Shown here: positions 25,134-33,550 of the stretch, one piece after another
Layout of the letters: each line of letters opens with the position of its first letter
How positions within the stretch are numbered: the first letter of the stretch is position 1
Assembly (NCBI RefSeq): GCF_946482605.1
Contig: NZ_CAMLSE010000002.1
Span: 310,001-374,000, forward strand
Direction of reading: 5' to 3'
DNA length: 64,000 bases
Source: an uncultured Dyadobacter sp.
GTDB taxonomy: Bacteria; Bacteroidota; Bacteroidia; Cytophagales; Spirosomataceae
Made by a program: the position numbers and the translations under genes
The notes under the pieces: model-generated
Told to the model about the DNA's origin: nothing
The model's input: only the letters and a program-made list of their open reading frames with translations
The model's database searches: none

Positions 25134-26612
25134 ATGATAAGTAAAAAAAATCACCCAGGCGTATTGTTATTTCTCCTTTTTATATCTAATAATCTAAGTT
25201 CCCAAAATCTCAGCACGGCTTACTTGGAATATGGATCGACTGGTGAAAGTAAGAATTACATTGTTATTGCTCAGGACCAGAATACGAGGAATGATGATAA
25301 GGAACAATTTTCTCTATCACAAGGCAAAAAATCAAAGCAACTATCAGTTGACGGGGTCAGGAGCTTGACCATATACTATAAGAATATAGGCTATCCGCTA
25401 TATGTTTTTCCAGGAGACTCCCTAGCTGTCGATTGCAACGATAACGGTTGCTTCTTCAAAGGTACGCGTGAAAATGAATGGAACCTGTCCAGAACAATTA
25501 TCAACAAATCGTATCCGTTCCTAGGAGTTGAACATTGGGATTTTGGTTCTGTCGCTTACGAGCGGCTACTCGATGCAGGACAATCTAAATTTAACAAACT
25601 TATTGGGGAAATAGATCGGGCCACCGATTCACTTGATCTATCCAAAGAATTTGTGAACCTCTTTAAACGGGATGCCAAATGCGCATTCATTCATTCATTT
25701 ATTTGGCAGCACAATAAATATAACGCAAGGGATGAATCATCACAGCTTCGTATTCAAGCGTATGTCAAAGACTTCGGCAATTTCTATGCAAATGATTCAC
25801 TTAGGAATAGCTTTGTTTTTTCTTATTCACTTATGAGTTGGAGTGAATTTATGGCACGGGCAGAGAACAATTTTGCGCAACCGCAAAAGACAGAAACCTA
25901 CGTAGAATTTTTGGGGAGAGATTTAGGCGAAAACTACATTCAAAGGTTGGAAATGGCTAAATCGATGCCCGGACCAAACAGGGATGACATCCTGTATTCC
26001 CTGATGATATACAAGTTTAAAACCGCTTCTTGGAAAGGCGCTGAATACGAGCCATTTGTATCCTATTTTCAAAAAACATCCGGAAACAAGCGGATGGTGG
26101 AAAACATACTGGCTCGTAGTGGGTTATATCTTCTTCCCCCGAATCCACAAATTGTCGAGAATTTGAAATCAAATCTGGAAGTACTGGATTCAGAACTATA
26201 TACATCCGGGGGCGAGAAAATATCCTGGAAGGATTTGAGTGCGTCGCTAAAAGGGAAAACAACTTACGTAAGTTTTTGGGCAAGCTGGTGCGCACCGTGT
26301 ATCAAAGAGTTTCAGGCATCAAAGTCTGTGGTTGACGAACTCTCCAAAAATGGGAAGATCAACTTTCTGGCTATAACTGTGGACGAAGACAACGAGAGAT
26401 GGAAGAAATCAATGAAAGCACTGGGGATGGAAAATTCCCATCTCAATTACAAAATGAAACTAAAATCAGCACTCGGAAGACTTTTACTCCCCGATGATAC
26501 TGTTCCGAGGTATGTGATCATCGATGCCAATGGGCTTATCAGAACAATAGAAGCGTCCAAATTAAGTAGCACAGGTGTCACGGCAGTTCAAAATTTAATG
26601 AATCAAAAATGA
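25134..26612 (+). CDS. TlpA-like thioredoxin-fold protein
   Basis: 492 residues with a signal peptide (GVLLFLLFISNNLSSQ). The first 330 residues form a region seen before the redox domain in many Bacteroidota TlpA proteins (a beta-rich part with IYYKNIGYPLYVFPGDSLAV, then helices). The C-terminal thioredoxin domain has TTYVSFWASWCAPCIKEFQA with the CxxC at about 386-389 and a cis-proline at DTVPRYVIID. It should act in the periplasm as a thiol reductase or isomerase. Set between precursor and exporter, it could correct wrongly paired disulfides made by the VKOR-DsbA protein or process the exported peptide. Its stop overlaps the next start (ATGA). Confidence 0.85.
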   Translation: MISKKNHPGVLLFLLFISNNLSSQNLSTAYLEYGSTGESKNYIVIAQDQNTRNDDKEQFSLSQGKKSKQLSVDGVRSLTIYYKNIGYPLYVFPGDSLAVDCNDNGCFFKGTRENEWNLSRTIINKSYPFLGVEHWDFGSVAYERLLDAGQSKFNKLIGEIDRATDSLDLSKEFVNLFKRDAKCAFIHSFIWQHNKYNARDESSQLRIQAYVKDFGNFYANDSLRNSFVFSYSLMSWSEFMARAENNFAQPQKTETYVEFLGRDLGENYIQRLEMAKSMPGPNRDDILYSLMIYKFKTASWKGAEYEPFVSYFQKTSGNKRMVENILARSGLYLLPPNPQIVENLKSNLEVLDSELYTSGGEKISWKDLSASLKGKTTYVSFWASWCAPCIKEFQASKSVVDELSKNGKINFLAITVDEDNERWKKSMKALGMENSHLNYKMKLKSALGRLLLPDDTVPRYVIIDANGLIRTIEASKLSSTGVTAVQNLMNQK

Positions 26613-26839
26613 TATTATCTCGAATAGTAGAGTTAGAAGCTACGCACCAAGCGGTAGAAAGCGATCCAGACAAAGAATTTGTTTGTCAGATATTGTACGA
26701 CGGAGGAGCAAAAGATGAAGGATTTGTCGTGGCTAAGGATGAAACGGATGCAACGATAAAAGTTTATCAAAATCTGGTACATCAGGGCGTGGCTGAAATT
26801 GTCCTTGAAATTACCTCCACCATCCAGGGATCTAATTAA
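26609..26839 (+). CDS. 76-residue acidic protein of unknown function
   Basis: Starts inside the stop of the TlpA gene (ATGA overlap), which is strong support for a real, coupled gene. The sequence (ESDPDKEFVCQILYDGGAKD, FVVAKDETDATIKVYQNL) is acidic and predicted to mix beta strands and one helix, with no signal peptide, no membrane segment and a single Cys. It lacks a double-glycine leader, so it is not a second precursor. I do not recognise the family. Its place between a redox protein and a glycosyltransferase suggests a small partner, leader-binding or immunity protein; none of these can be chosen from sequence alone. Confidence 0.7.
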   Translation: MILSRIVELEATHQAVESDPDKEFVCQILYDGGAKDEGFVVAKDETDATIKVYQNLVHQGVAEIVLEITSTIQGSN

Positions 26840-26851
26840 CGCACATCGGAA

Positions 26852-27673
26852 ATGATTGTAGTAACTTGTGTCAACAACAAAGATCATGCAGGCTATGCAA
26901 AAGGCTTGCTAGAGTCGTGTCGCTATTTTGGCTATCAATTGGAATGTCTGGAACATGAGGGTGTGTGGCAGGGGCATCGACAGAAAGATTATTTGTTATG
27001 CAAGTTTTTACAGGCTATTCCGCAGAATGAGATTATTTTATTCACGGATGGTTATGACACCGTGTTTGTGACCAGTGAAGAGGAGATTATTGAAAAATTT
27101 TCCAATCGGGATGTCCCGGTTCTATTTTCCGCAGAGATAAATTGCTTTCCGTACAGTACTTTCTCCTATCTGCACAAGCCTTGTCTTTCTAAATTCAGAT
27201 ATTTGAATTCGGGCGGGTTTATCGGAAGGGCCGGTGATATCCTTGATTTGTATAAAAGATTTGAACAGATCGAAGACTCCCATCGGTATCCAGTGGACAA
27301 CAAATTCCAATGGAGTAATCAATATCGCTGGATCAAAATGTTCCTTTTTACTGAAAACATAATTGGACTGGACACGAATTGTGAGATTTTTCAAGTTTTT
27401 GGTACAGATCTTTCAGTTTATGACAAAGTAAGAAAAGCACCAAGTGAGCAGGAGAAGTCAATGCTCAGACAAAATGAAATTTGCAGGATACTGGATGATT
27501 TTGTAATTGGTGATCGAATTTTTAACAAGCAAACCTGTTCCCATCCCTGCCATCTGCATTTCGCAAGTCATCTTCTTAAGAATCATATGTTTTCAGAGGA
27601 ACTTGCCCCATGTCTGCCTTGGACGCATTCCAAATGGCTTTCCGAAAGATCAATCCCAGGCCAAAACGCATGA
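26852..27673 (+). CDS. PLOD-like (collagen lysyl-hydroxylase type) glycosyltransferase domain protein
   Basis: 273 residues, cytoplasmic, about the size of one glycosyltransferase domain. It shows the landmarks of the glycosyltransferase domain of animal procollagen lysyl hydroxylases: VVTCVNNKDHAGYAKGLLES, the metal-binding ILFTDGYDTVF (Asp66/Asp69), VLFSAEINCFPYS (about 91-102), RYLNSGGFIGRA (116-127) and LDTNCEIFQVFG. In animals this domain adds glucose to galactosyl-hydroxylysine; no hydroxylase domain is attached here. In this operon a Ser, Thr, Cys or sugar of the precursor is a possible acceptor (inference). Its stop overlaps the exporter start (ATGA at 27670-27673), so it is translationally tied to export. 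Confidence 0.85.
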   Translation: MIVVTCVNNKDHAGYAKGLLESCRYFGYQLECLEHEGVWQGHRQKDYLLCKFLQAIPQNEIILFTDGYDTVFVTSEEEIIEKFSNRDVPVLFSAEINCFPYSTFSYLHKPCLSKFRYLNSGGFIGRAGDILDLYKRFEQIEDSHRYPVDNKFQWSNQYRWIKMFLFTENIIGLDTNCEIFQVFGTDLSVYDKVRKAPSEQEKSMLRQNEICRILDDFVIGDRIFNKQTCSHPCHLHFASHLLKNHMFSEELAPCLPWTHSKWLSERSIPGQNA

Positions 27674-30111
27674 AATTTACTCATTATCACCAACTCGATC
27701 GGATGGACTGCGGCCCTACCTGCCTTCGGATGGTAGCTAAGCATTACGGCAAGCACTATACAGCACAAACCCTTAGAGAAAAAGCGCAAATAAGCCGTGA
27801 GGGAGTTTCGATGCTGGGAATTGCCGAAGCGGCTGAGGCATTAGGCTTTAAATCGGTTGGCGTCAGAACTGCGCTGGATAAGCTGGTGAAAGAAGCCCCG
27901 CTGCCATGCGTGCTGCATTGGGGGCAGAGCCATTTTGTGGTGTTGTACGCAGTCACCCAACGGCAATCGGCATTTTGGCCCAATGAGGTTAGCCGGACGT
28001 TTCAAAGTAAAATATGGGGGGGGCGGAAACCGACTGTATCTTTTGAACCTGATTACGATCCGAAGGACATACCGGATGAACCTAACCTCGCATCGCCCAC
28101 TCTCCACGCTGAGACGGGTAATCGGGAAACCGACACGGACCACCACACATTTCACATCGCAGATCCCAGCAGAGGCCTGATCACGTACAGCTCCGCAGAA
28201 TTCGAGAAACGTTGGCTTTCTTTTAATAATAATGGCAAAAAAGAAGGTCTTGCTTTACTGCTCGAACCAACATCCCGATTTTATGATGAAGGTGACGAAA
28301 AAGTAAATGGATTTCGTTTCAGCCAATTGCTCAGATACCTGTGGGGCTACAAAAAACTCATTGGTCAGTTAGGATTAGGTATGCTGATCGGGAGCGGATT
28401 ATCGATGCTGATGCCGATCCTTATGCAATCAGTTGTGGATGTCGGAATCGGCAGCCAAAATCTTTCATTTATCCATCTCGTATTAATCGCACAAATGGTA
28501 TTGCTTTGCAGCACCGCGGCGGTTGATTTTTTGCGTAGCTGGATTGTCCTGCACATCAGCACACGACTCAATCTGACTATTTTATCGGAATTCCTGTCCA
28601 AACTGATGCGGCTGCCAGTTTCATTTTTTGATGTAAAGCAATTTGGAGACATTATGCAGCGCATAGGCGATCATCGCCGGATCGAGTCATTTCTAACGGG
28701 ACAAACACTTAACGTTTTGTTTTCGCTTCTCAACCTGGTCGTGTTTGGCTTTGTGCTTGCATATTATCATTTATCTATCTTCATCGTCGCGACGGTTGCC
28801 TCGGTACTATATGCCGCTTGGGTGATCTTGTTTTTGAGGCAGCGACGCAAACTGGATGCTAAACGTTTCGATGTGTCGGCGCGAAATCAGAGCCAGATTG
28901 TTCAGCTCATACAGGGTATGCAGGATATCAAGCTGTGCGGCGCAGAAACGCCGAAGCGATGGGAATGGGAACGTACGCAGGCAAAGCTCTTTAAGTGGAG
29001 TGTAAGTAATCTGTCGCTATCGCAGTTTCAGCAGGCGGGAGCTTTATTGATAAACCAGAGCAAGAATATTTTCATCACATTTCTGGCGGCCAAAGCGGTC
29101 CTCGAAGGGCAGCTCACGCTGGGCGGCATGATGTCAGTCCAGTACATCCTCGGGCAGTTCAATGCCCCTATCGAACAACTCATCAGCTTCTTACAGTCCT
29201 GGCAGGACGCTCAGATGAGCGTGGAAAGGTTAAATGAGGTCCATGGCATGGCCGACGAAGAACCTGCACACCAGCAAAAGCGCACGGAATGGGATCAGAA
29301 CCAGGATATTTCCTTATCAAATATTACGTATACATATCCTGGTGCGGGGAACGACCCCGTATTAAAGAACATTACTCTGACCATACCACATGGTAAGACA
29401 ACCGCGATTGTAGGGACGAGCGGAAGTGGAAAAACAACATTGCTGAAGTTGCTGCTGCGCTTTTACGATCCACAGGTGGGAACAGTTTCGTTGAAATCGA
29501 GCACAGGCGGTCTACTGTTTAACCAGCGTAGTCTGGATAAGATCGTTATGGAGCCTTCCAGGAGCAGGGACCTCGATTTCAAATACATTTCGCATAGATC
29601 ATGGAGACAGCAATGCGGCGTAGTGATGCAGGAGGGCTTTATATTTTCGGATACAATCGCCCGCAATATCGCCGTTGCGGATGAAGTAATTGATCAGGGA
29701 AGGTTGTATCACGCTACACAAGTTGCTAATATCCACCAATTTATCGAATCGCTTCCGCTTGGGTATTACACCAAAATCGGGGCAGAAGGGAATGGAATCA
29801 GCCAGGGTCAAAAACAAAGAATCCTGATTGCCAGGTCGGTCTACAAAAATCCGCAGCTTCTCCTTTTTGACGAAGCAACAAATGCCCTCGACGCTAACAA
29901 TGAAGCCGTTATTATGCGGAATATGGAAGAATTCTTCCTGGGTAAAACGGTAATCATCGTAGCCCACCGCCTGAGCACCGTTAAACATGCGGATCAGATT
30001 GTCGTTTTGGAAAAAGGTGAAATTGTCGAAGTCGGCACACACGCAGAACTGGTGCTGACGAAAGGAAAATATTTCGAATTGGTAAGTAATCAGCTCGAAC
30101 TCGCCGTATAG
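27670..30111 (+). CDS. C39 peptidase-containing ABC exporter
   Basis: 813 residues from the ATG at 27670, which overlaps the previous stop as ATGA; a frame open to 27610 adds unlikely residues. The C39 domain has Gln8 and Cys14 in HQLDRMDCGPTC, His88 in SHFVVLY and Asp165 in IADPSRG, so the peptidase looks active. About 60 acidic, His-containing residues are inserted between His and Asp. Six membrane helices follow (about 220-500), then the ATPase: Walker A GTSGSGKTT (about 580), signature ISQGQKQR (about 709), Walker B LLLFDEA (about 730) and H-loop IIVAHRLST. Such transporters cut the leader after Gly-Gly while exporting the core peptide with an HlyD-type adaptor. Confidence 0.95.
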   Translation: MKFTHYHQLDRMDCGPTCLRMVAKHYGKHYTAQTLREKAQISREGVSMLGIAEAAEALGFKSVGVRTALDKLVKEAPLPCVLHWGQSHFVVLYAVTQRQSAFWPNEVSRTFQSKIWGGRKPTVSFEPDYDPKDIPDEPNLASPTLHAETGNRETDTDHHTFHIADPSRGLITYSSAEFEKRWLSFNNNGKKEGLALLLEPTSRFYDEGDEKVNGFRFSQLLRYLWGYKKLIGQLGLGMLIGSGLSMLMPILMQSVVDVGIGSQNLSFIHLVLIAQMVLLCSTAAVDFLRSWIVLHISTRLNLTILSEFLSKLMRLPVSFFDVKQFGDIMQRIGDHRRIESFLTGQTLNVLFSLLNLVVFGFVLAYYHLSIFIVATVASVLYAAWVILFLRQRRKLDAKRFDVSARNQSQIVQLIQGMQDIKLCGAETPKRWEWERTQAKLFKWSVSNLSLSQFQQAGALLINQSKNIFITFLAAKAVLEGQLTLGGMMSVQYILGQFNAPIEQLISFLQSWQDAQMSVERLNEVHGMADEEPAHQQKRTEWDQNQDISLSNITYTYPGAGNDPVLKNITLTIPHGKTTAIVGTSGSGKTTLLKLLLRFYDPQVGTVSLKSSTGGLLFNQRSLDKIVMEPSRSRDLDFKYISHRSWRQQCGVVMQEGFIFSDTIARNIAVADEVIDQGRLYHATQVANIHQFIESLPLGYYTKIGAEGNGISQGQKQRILIARSVYKNPQLLLFDEATNALDANNEAVIMRNMEEFFLGKTVIIVAHRLSTVKHADQIVVLEKGEIVEVGTHAELVLTKGKYFELVSNQLELAV

Positions 30112-30134
30112 TACGTATGTAAACTGTGAACTTA

Positions 30135-31466
30135 ATGACTTCTGCACCAATGCTGCTGTCTCCTCCACCCGTAGCGCCGGGCACGCCTCTACCCGAACTT
30201 CACTCCGAGGAAGTCCACGAAATCATTAGCCATCCGCCGCATTGGCTGATTCGCTGGGGCTTCACATTGTTTTTTACCCTCGCAATCATGATTGCAATCG
30301 GCTCCTGGTGGATCCGTTATCCCGACTTGGTAACGACATCGTTCTCACTGACGGCCACAGATGCGCCCCGCGCTATCGTCGTACGCACGGAAGGGAAACT
30401 GGCCAAGATTTTTGTAAAGGATGGACAGAAGGTATTGGCCGGACAAGTCATCTCATACTCCGAGAGCACTGCTGACCACGAACAAATCATCGCCTTGGCG
30501 AAAGCGGCGAAAGAAGTCCAGAAGGGAATCTCACAGGGGCAATGGTCAGTGTTACATGAATTCTCCATTGCTACGTATACAAGCCTTGGCGACGTGCAAC
30601 AAGAATTTCAGGTTTTCAATCAACAACTCAACGAATTGAAAGCCACCCTGGAGGGAGGCTTCTATCTGCACAAAAAGAGGTTATTGGTTGATGATCAGGC
30701 AGACCTCCGGTCTATGGAGCAGATCATCACAGAACAACTTGCATTGCGAAACAAGGATTTGCAACTGGCCAATGACGAATTCTTGATCCAGGAGAAACTT
30801 TACGAAAAAAAGGTAATTTCACCATTGGATTATAATCGGGACAAGTCCAGATTGCTTGCCCGTGAAATGCCGGTGAAGGAATTAAATTCCTCACTAATTC
30901 AAAACCGTTCAGCTCAAACCGCCAAGCAGAAGGAATTACTCGAATTGGAGAATACCATTCAGGAAAGAAAAACCAACTTCCTTCAATCGCTGCAAACTCT
31001 CTCAAGCCGCCTTGAATCCTGGATACAAAAGTACGTCCTGACCGCCCCGGTAAGTGGCAGAATCTCCTTCTCTTCCCCCTGGCAGGAGCAACAGCATGTG
31101 TCAGCAGGGCTGGAACTAATGACTGTCGAGCCGGAAACCAGCACGTTTCAGGGAATAGTTAAAATTCCGCAGCAGAATATCGGAAAGCTGAAAGAAGGAC
31201 AGACAGTATTAATCAAACTCGACGGATACCCCTTCCGTGAATATGGTATGGTAGAAGGAAAATTGTCCAGGCTGTCAGCGGTGGCAGGAAAAGACAGCAC
31301 CTACTGGGGGTATGTTGCTTTACCTTCAAAATTAACAACGAGATATGGTCGTGAGTTGCCGTATAGAAATGGGCTGAAAGGTCAGGCGGAAATTATCACC
31401 ACTGACCGAAGGCTTTCTGAAAGACTCATTTCAGCCCTTAGTAACGGAGGAAAAGGGCATATGTAA
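30135..31466 (+). CDS. HlyD-family periplasmic adaptor
   Basis: 443 residues from the ATG at 30135; a GTG at 30126 is possible. The cytoplasmic tail is followed by one membrane segment (LIRWGFTLFFTLAIMIAIGS), a first lipoyl half (VVRTEGKLAKIFVKDGQKVL), a long coiled-coil hairpin (about 110-300, with EQLALRNKDLQLANDEFLIQ) and the second lipoyl half plus barrel (VLTAPVSGRISFSSPWQEQQ, GQTVLIKLDGYPFREYG). It links the inner-membrane exporter to the outer membrane, presumably to a TolC-type channel encoded elsewhere, as none is in the window. It follows the exporter by 23 bp and closes the operon. Confidence 0.95.
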   Translation: MTSAPMLLSPPPVAPGTPLPELHSEEVHEIISHPPHWLIRWGFTLFFTLAIMIAIGSWWIRYPDLVTTSFSLTATDAPRAIVVRTEGKLAKIFVKDGQKVLAGQVISYSESTADHEQIIALAKAAKEVQKGISQGQWSVLHEFSIATYTSLGDVQQEFQVFNQQLNELKATLEGGFYLHKKRLLVDDQADLRSMEQIITEQLALRNKDLQLANDEFLIQEKLYEKKVISPLDYNRDKSRLLAREMPVKELNSSLIQNRSAQTAKQKELLELENTIQERKTNFLQSLQTLSSRLESWIQKYVLTAPVSGRISFSSPWQEQQHVSAGLELMTVEPETSTFQGIVKIPQQNIGKLKEGQTVLIKLDGYPFREYGMVEGKLSRLSAVAGKDSTYWGYVALPSKLTTRYGRELPYRNGLKGQAEIITTDRRLSERLISALSNGGKGHM

Positions 31467-31472
31467 AAAGAC

Positions 31473-31523
31473 GCCTCAAATGCCGGCAGATACTAAAATA
31501 CCTCGCCGGCAATGTAGCGAGGC
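31473..31523 (+). terminator. nested hairpin at the end of the peptide operon
   Basis: GCCTC (31473-31477) pairs with GAGGC (31519-31523) around a perfect inner stem TGCCGGC / GCCGGCA (31481-31487, 31505-31511). It begins 6 bp after the HlyD stop. No long T-run follows, so its strength as a terminator is uncertain. Confidence 0.5.
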
Positions 31524-31657
31524 ATCAAAGCATACACAGTTTGGAGATAGTATCTAAGTTAGCCGGCCGTTCATATCACCCAGTTCACGTTGCATTCGCA
31601 AGCCTTTTACAGAACCCGCCTTACAGAACTAAGCGATTCATGAAATCCGAGGTGTCC

Positions 31658-32035
31658 CTAGCTCGCTTTTAGCTCCAGACTGGCAATTGTAGTCAATTCG
31701 ACTCTCGCTTGTTTGGGTAAACCTGCCACGGCCAGGCACGTACGGGTTGGAAAGCGGTCGGCAAAATAGGTTTGGTACACGGCGTTCAGCTCGTCGAAAT
31801 ACCTCATATCCGTCAGGTATACGGTAACACTAACAATGTGGCTGAAAGTCAGTCCATGCTCATCAAGTATCGTCTTGATATTCGTAAACACCTGCCTTAC
31901 CTCATCCTCGAAGGAGCTAGTTACCAGCTGTCCGCCGGCAGAGCCGATCTGACCCGAGATGAACAAGAATCCATTGGATACCAAAGCTTTTGAAATCGGC
32001 ACTGCCGGTGCGGAGGCCTTTTCGATTGTACTCAT
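31658..32035 (-). CDS. RidA/YjgF/UK114-family protein
   Basis: 125 residues from the ATG at 32033-32035; the frame is open far upstream but into the preceding gene's tail and a hairpin. Family landmarks are SNGFLFISGQIGSAGGQLV, EDEVRQVFTNIKTILDEHGL and a C-terminal FPTRTCLAVAGLPKQARVEL, where the Arg of PTRTC is the residue that holds the imine carboxylate in RidA proteins. It probably hydrolyses reactive enamines/imines or belongs to a related catabolic subgroup. It follows the epoxide hydrolase gene, but a strong hairpin lies between them. Confidence 0.9.
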   Translation of the reverse strand: MSTIEKASAPAVPISKALVSNGFLFISGQIGSAGGQLVTSSFEDEVRQVFTNIKTILDEHGLTFSHIVSVTVYLTDMRYFDELNAVYQTYFADRFPTRTCLAVAGLPKQARVELTTIASLELKAS

Positions 32036-32085
32036 GTGATAAATTGTTATTGATATGTTCTCTTCTATGCCCGCAATATACCTTA

Positions 32086-32118
32086 ATCCTCTCAAAGGCC
32101 GATAGCCTTTGAGAGGAT
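32086..32118. terminator. 14-bp perfect hairpin between epoxide hydrolase and ridA genes
   Basis: Arms 32086-32099 and 32105-32118 (ATCCTCTCAAAGGC and its exact complement) enclose a 5-base loop. It lies 33 bp after the epoxide hydrolase stop on the minus strand. Only a weak U-run would follow, but the stem is strong enough to end or reduce transcription before the RidA gene. Confidence 0.6.
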
Positions 32119-32150
32119 AGTATTTCAGATAAGAAGGGCTCGCACAGCCC

Positions 32151-33434
32151 TCAGTGACCTGCGCTGCGAAGCGATTGAAACGCGGCGCGCAGCTCGCGGG
32201 TGAAAGCATCCGGCTGCTCCCAGGCTGCAAAATGTCCTCCTTTTTCCAGCTTATTGAAATAGATCAGTTTGGGGTAAGCCCGCTCTGCCCAGCTGCGGGG
32301 TACGGCGTAGATTTCATCGGGAAATGCGCTCACAGCGACAGGTATTTTCAAACCCCTCGGGTCGAAAAAGCCACCCGTAGCGCCTTGGGAAGCCTCCCAG
32401 TAAAGCCGGGCCGAGGAAATTCCGGTGCGCGTAAGCCAGTACAGCGTAATATTGTCCAGAATGTCGTCGCGCGAGAGTCCCTCCTCTTTACCGTCGAACA
32501 CCCGCGCTATCAGTTTATAACTGCGGTCGTCGTGATCGAGCATCCATGAGGCGAGCCCCACGGGCGAATCGTCGATAGCGTACAACGTTTGCGGCCTCAG
32601 GCTCATTTCACCTGCATAGCCCAGTCCTTTTTTGTAAAAGAAATCCAGCTGCCCGTAAGCGTTGCGTTCATCGGCGCTAAGGCCGTCGGGCATGGTACCG
32701 GAAGCGAGTGCTTTTGAAATTTCGGCCGGAACAGTCGCCGCCATGTTGGTGTGGATACCCAATAATCCCGGAGGCGCAATCAAGGCCATGTTTTCGGAGA
32801 TGGCATTTCCCCAGTCACCGCCCTGCGCTACGTATTTCTTGTATCCCAGGCGCTCCATCAGCGTTATCCACGCTCTCGCGACACGTACGGGGTTCCATCC
32901 CAGGTCATTGGGTTTGCCGGAGAAACCGTGGCCGGGAATCGAGGGGATCACCATATCGAAAGCATCCTCCGCTTTGCCGCCGTATTGAACGGGGTCGGTC
33001 AGCGGGCCAACGATTTTGAGTTGTTCGATAACCGAGCCCGGCCAGCCGTGGGTAATGATGACCGGTAATGCATTTTTATTCTTTGAACGAACGTGAATGA
33101 AGTGAATGTCCACGCCATCTATGTTCGTCACAAACTGCGGGAGCGCATTGAGCCTGGTTTCGATCCTGCGCCAATCGTATCGGGTGGCCCAGTAATCGGC
33201 AAGCGCCTCGATGGTAGCGAGTTGCACGCCCTGGGTTTCGTCGTTTACGAGTTCCTTATCAGGCCACCTCGTCTCTTTGATCCGGTGTTTGAGATCGGCC
33301 AGCTGCGCGTCAGGTATATGGACCTGATAAGGGCGAATGGCCGAATTCCCGGCCGTGGTGGTTTGAGCATTCGCCGGAGCGGCCATCGCCAATGCACCGG
33401 CCAGCAAACCTTTCGCAATTATGTGCTTTTTCAT
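32151..33434 (-). CDS. secreted epoxide hydrolase (EHN plus alpha/beta hydrolase)
   Basis: 427 residues with a signal peptide (MKKHIIAKGLLAGALAMAAP to NAQ). The EHN N-terminal domain is visible (IRPYQVHIPDAQLADLKHRI, TRWPDKELVND, YDWRRIETRLNALPQF). The hydrolase core has the oxyanion motif HGWPGS, the nucleophile Asp in VAQGGDWGNAIS, and the catalytic His in GGHFAAWEQPD near the C-terminus, so it should be active on epoxides by the ester-intermediate route. Secreted EHN hydrolases are common in soil bacteria; the natural substrate is unknown. Only the RidA gene follows on the same strand. Confidence 0.9.
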   Translation of the reverse strand: MKKHIIAKGLLAGALAMAAPANAQTTTAGNSAIRPYQVHIPDAQLADLKHRIKETRWPDKELVNDETQGVQLATIEALADYWATRYDWRRIETRLNALPQFVTNIDGVDIHFIHVRSKNKNALPVIITHGWPGSVIEQLKIVGPLTDPVQYGGKAEDAFDMVIPSIPGHGFSGKPNDLGWNPVRVARAWITLMERLGYKKYVAQGGDWGNAISENMALIAPPGLLGIHTNMAATVPAEISKALASGTMPDGLSADERNAYGQLDFFYKKGLGYAGEMSLRPQTLYAIDDSPVGLASWMLDHDDRSYKLIARVFDGKEEGLSRDDILDNITLYWLTRTGISSARLYWEASQGATGGFFDPRGLKIPVAVSAFPDEIYAVPRSWAERAYPKLIYFNKLEKGGHFAAWEQPDAFTRELRAAFQSLRSAGH

Positions 33435-33550
33435 GTTCTTTCGTGTCTAAATTCTGACACAAATTAACAGTGGTGGCGACTCATCATTGCGTGACCTACA
33501 TCACAATCCGCGCGGCATAATTCCGGCGGACTTGATGGCTTTGAGCCCCG

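Noticed and set aside
26609..26839. Second precursor peptide
   Set aside because: No Gly-Gly leader and only one Cys; sequence looks like a small folded cytoplasmic protein.
27610..27669. Upstream extension of the exporter
   Set aside because: The ATGA overlap at 27670 and the conserved C39 opening right after it favour the later start.
21795..31466. Lanthipeptide, sactipeptide or thiazole-type cluster
   Set aside because: No LanB/LanC/LanM, radical-SAM or YcaO protein is encoded; Cys and Ser/Thr in the core are better explained by disulfides and glycosylation.
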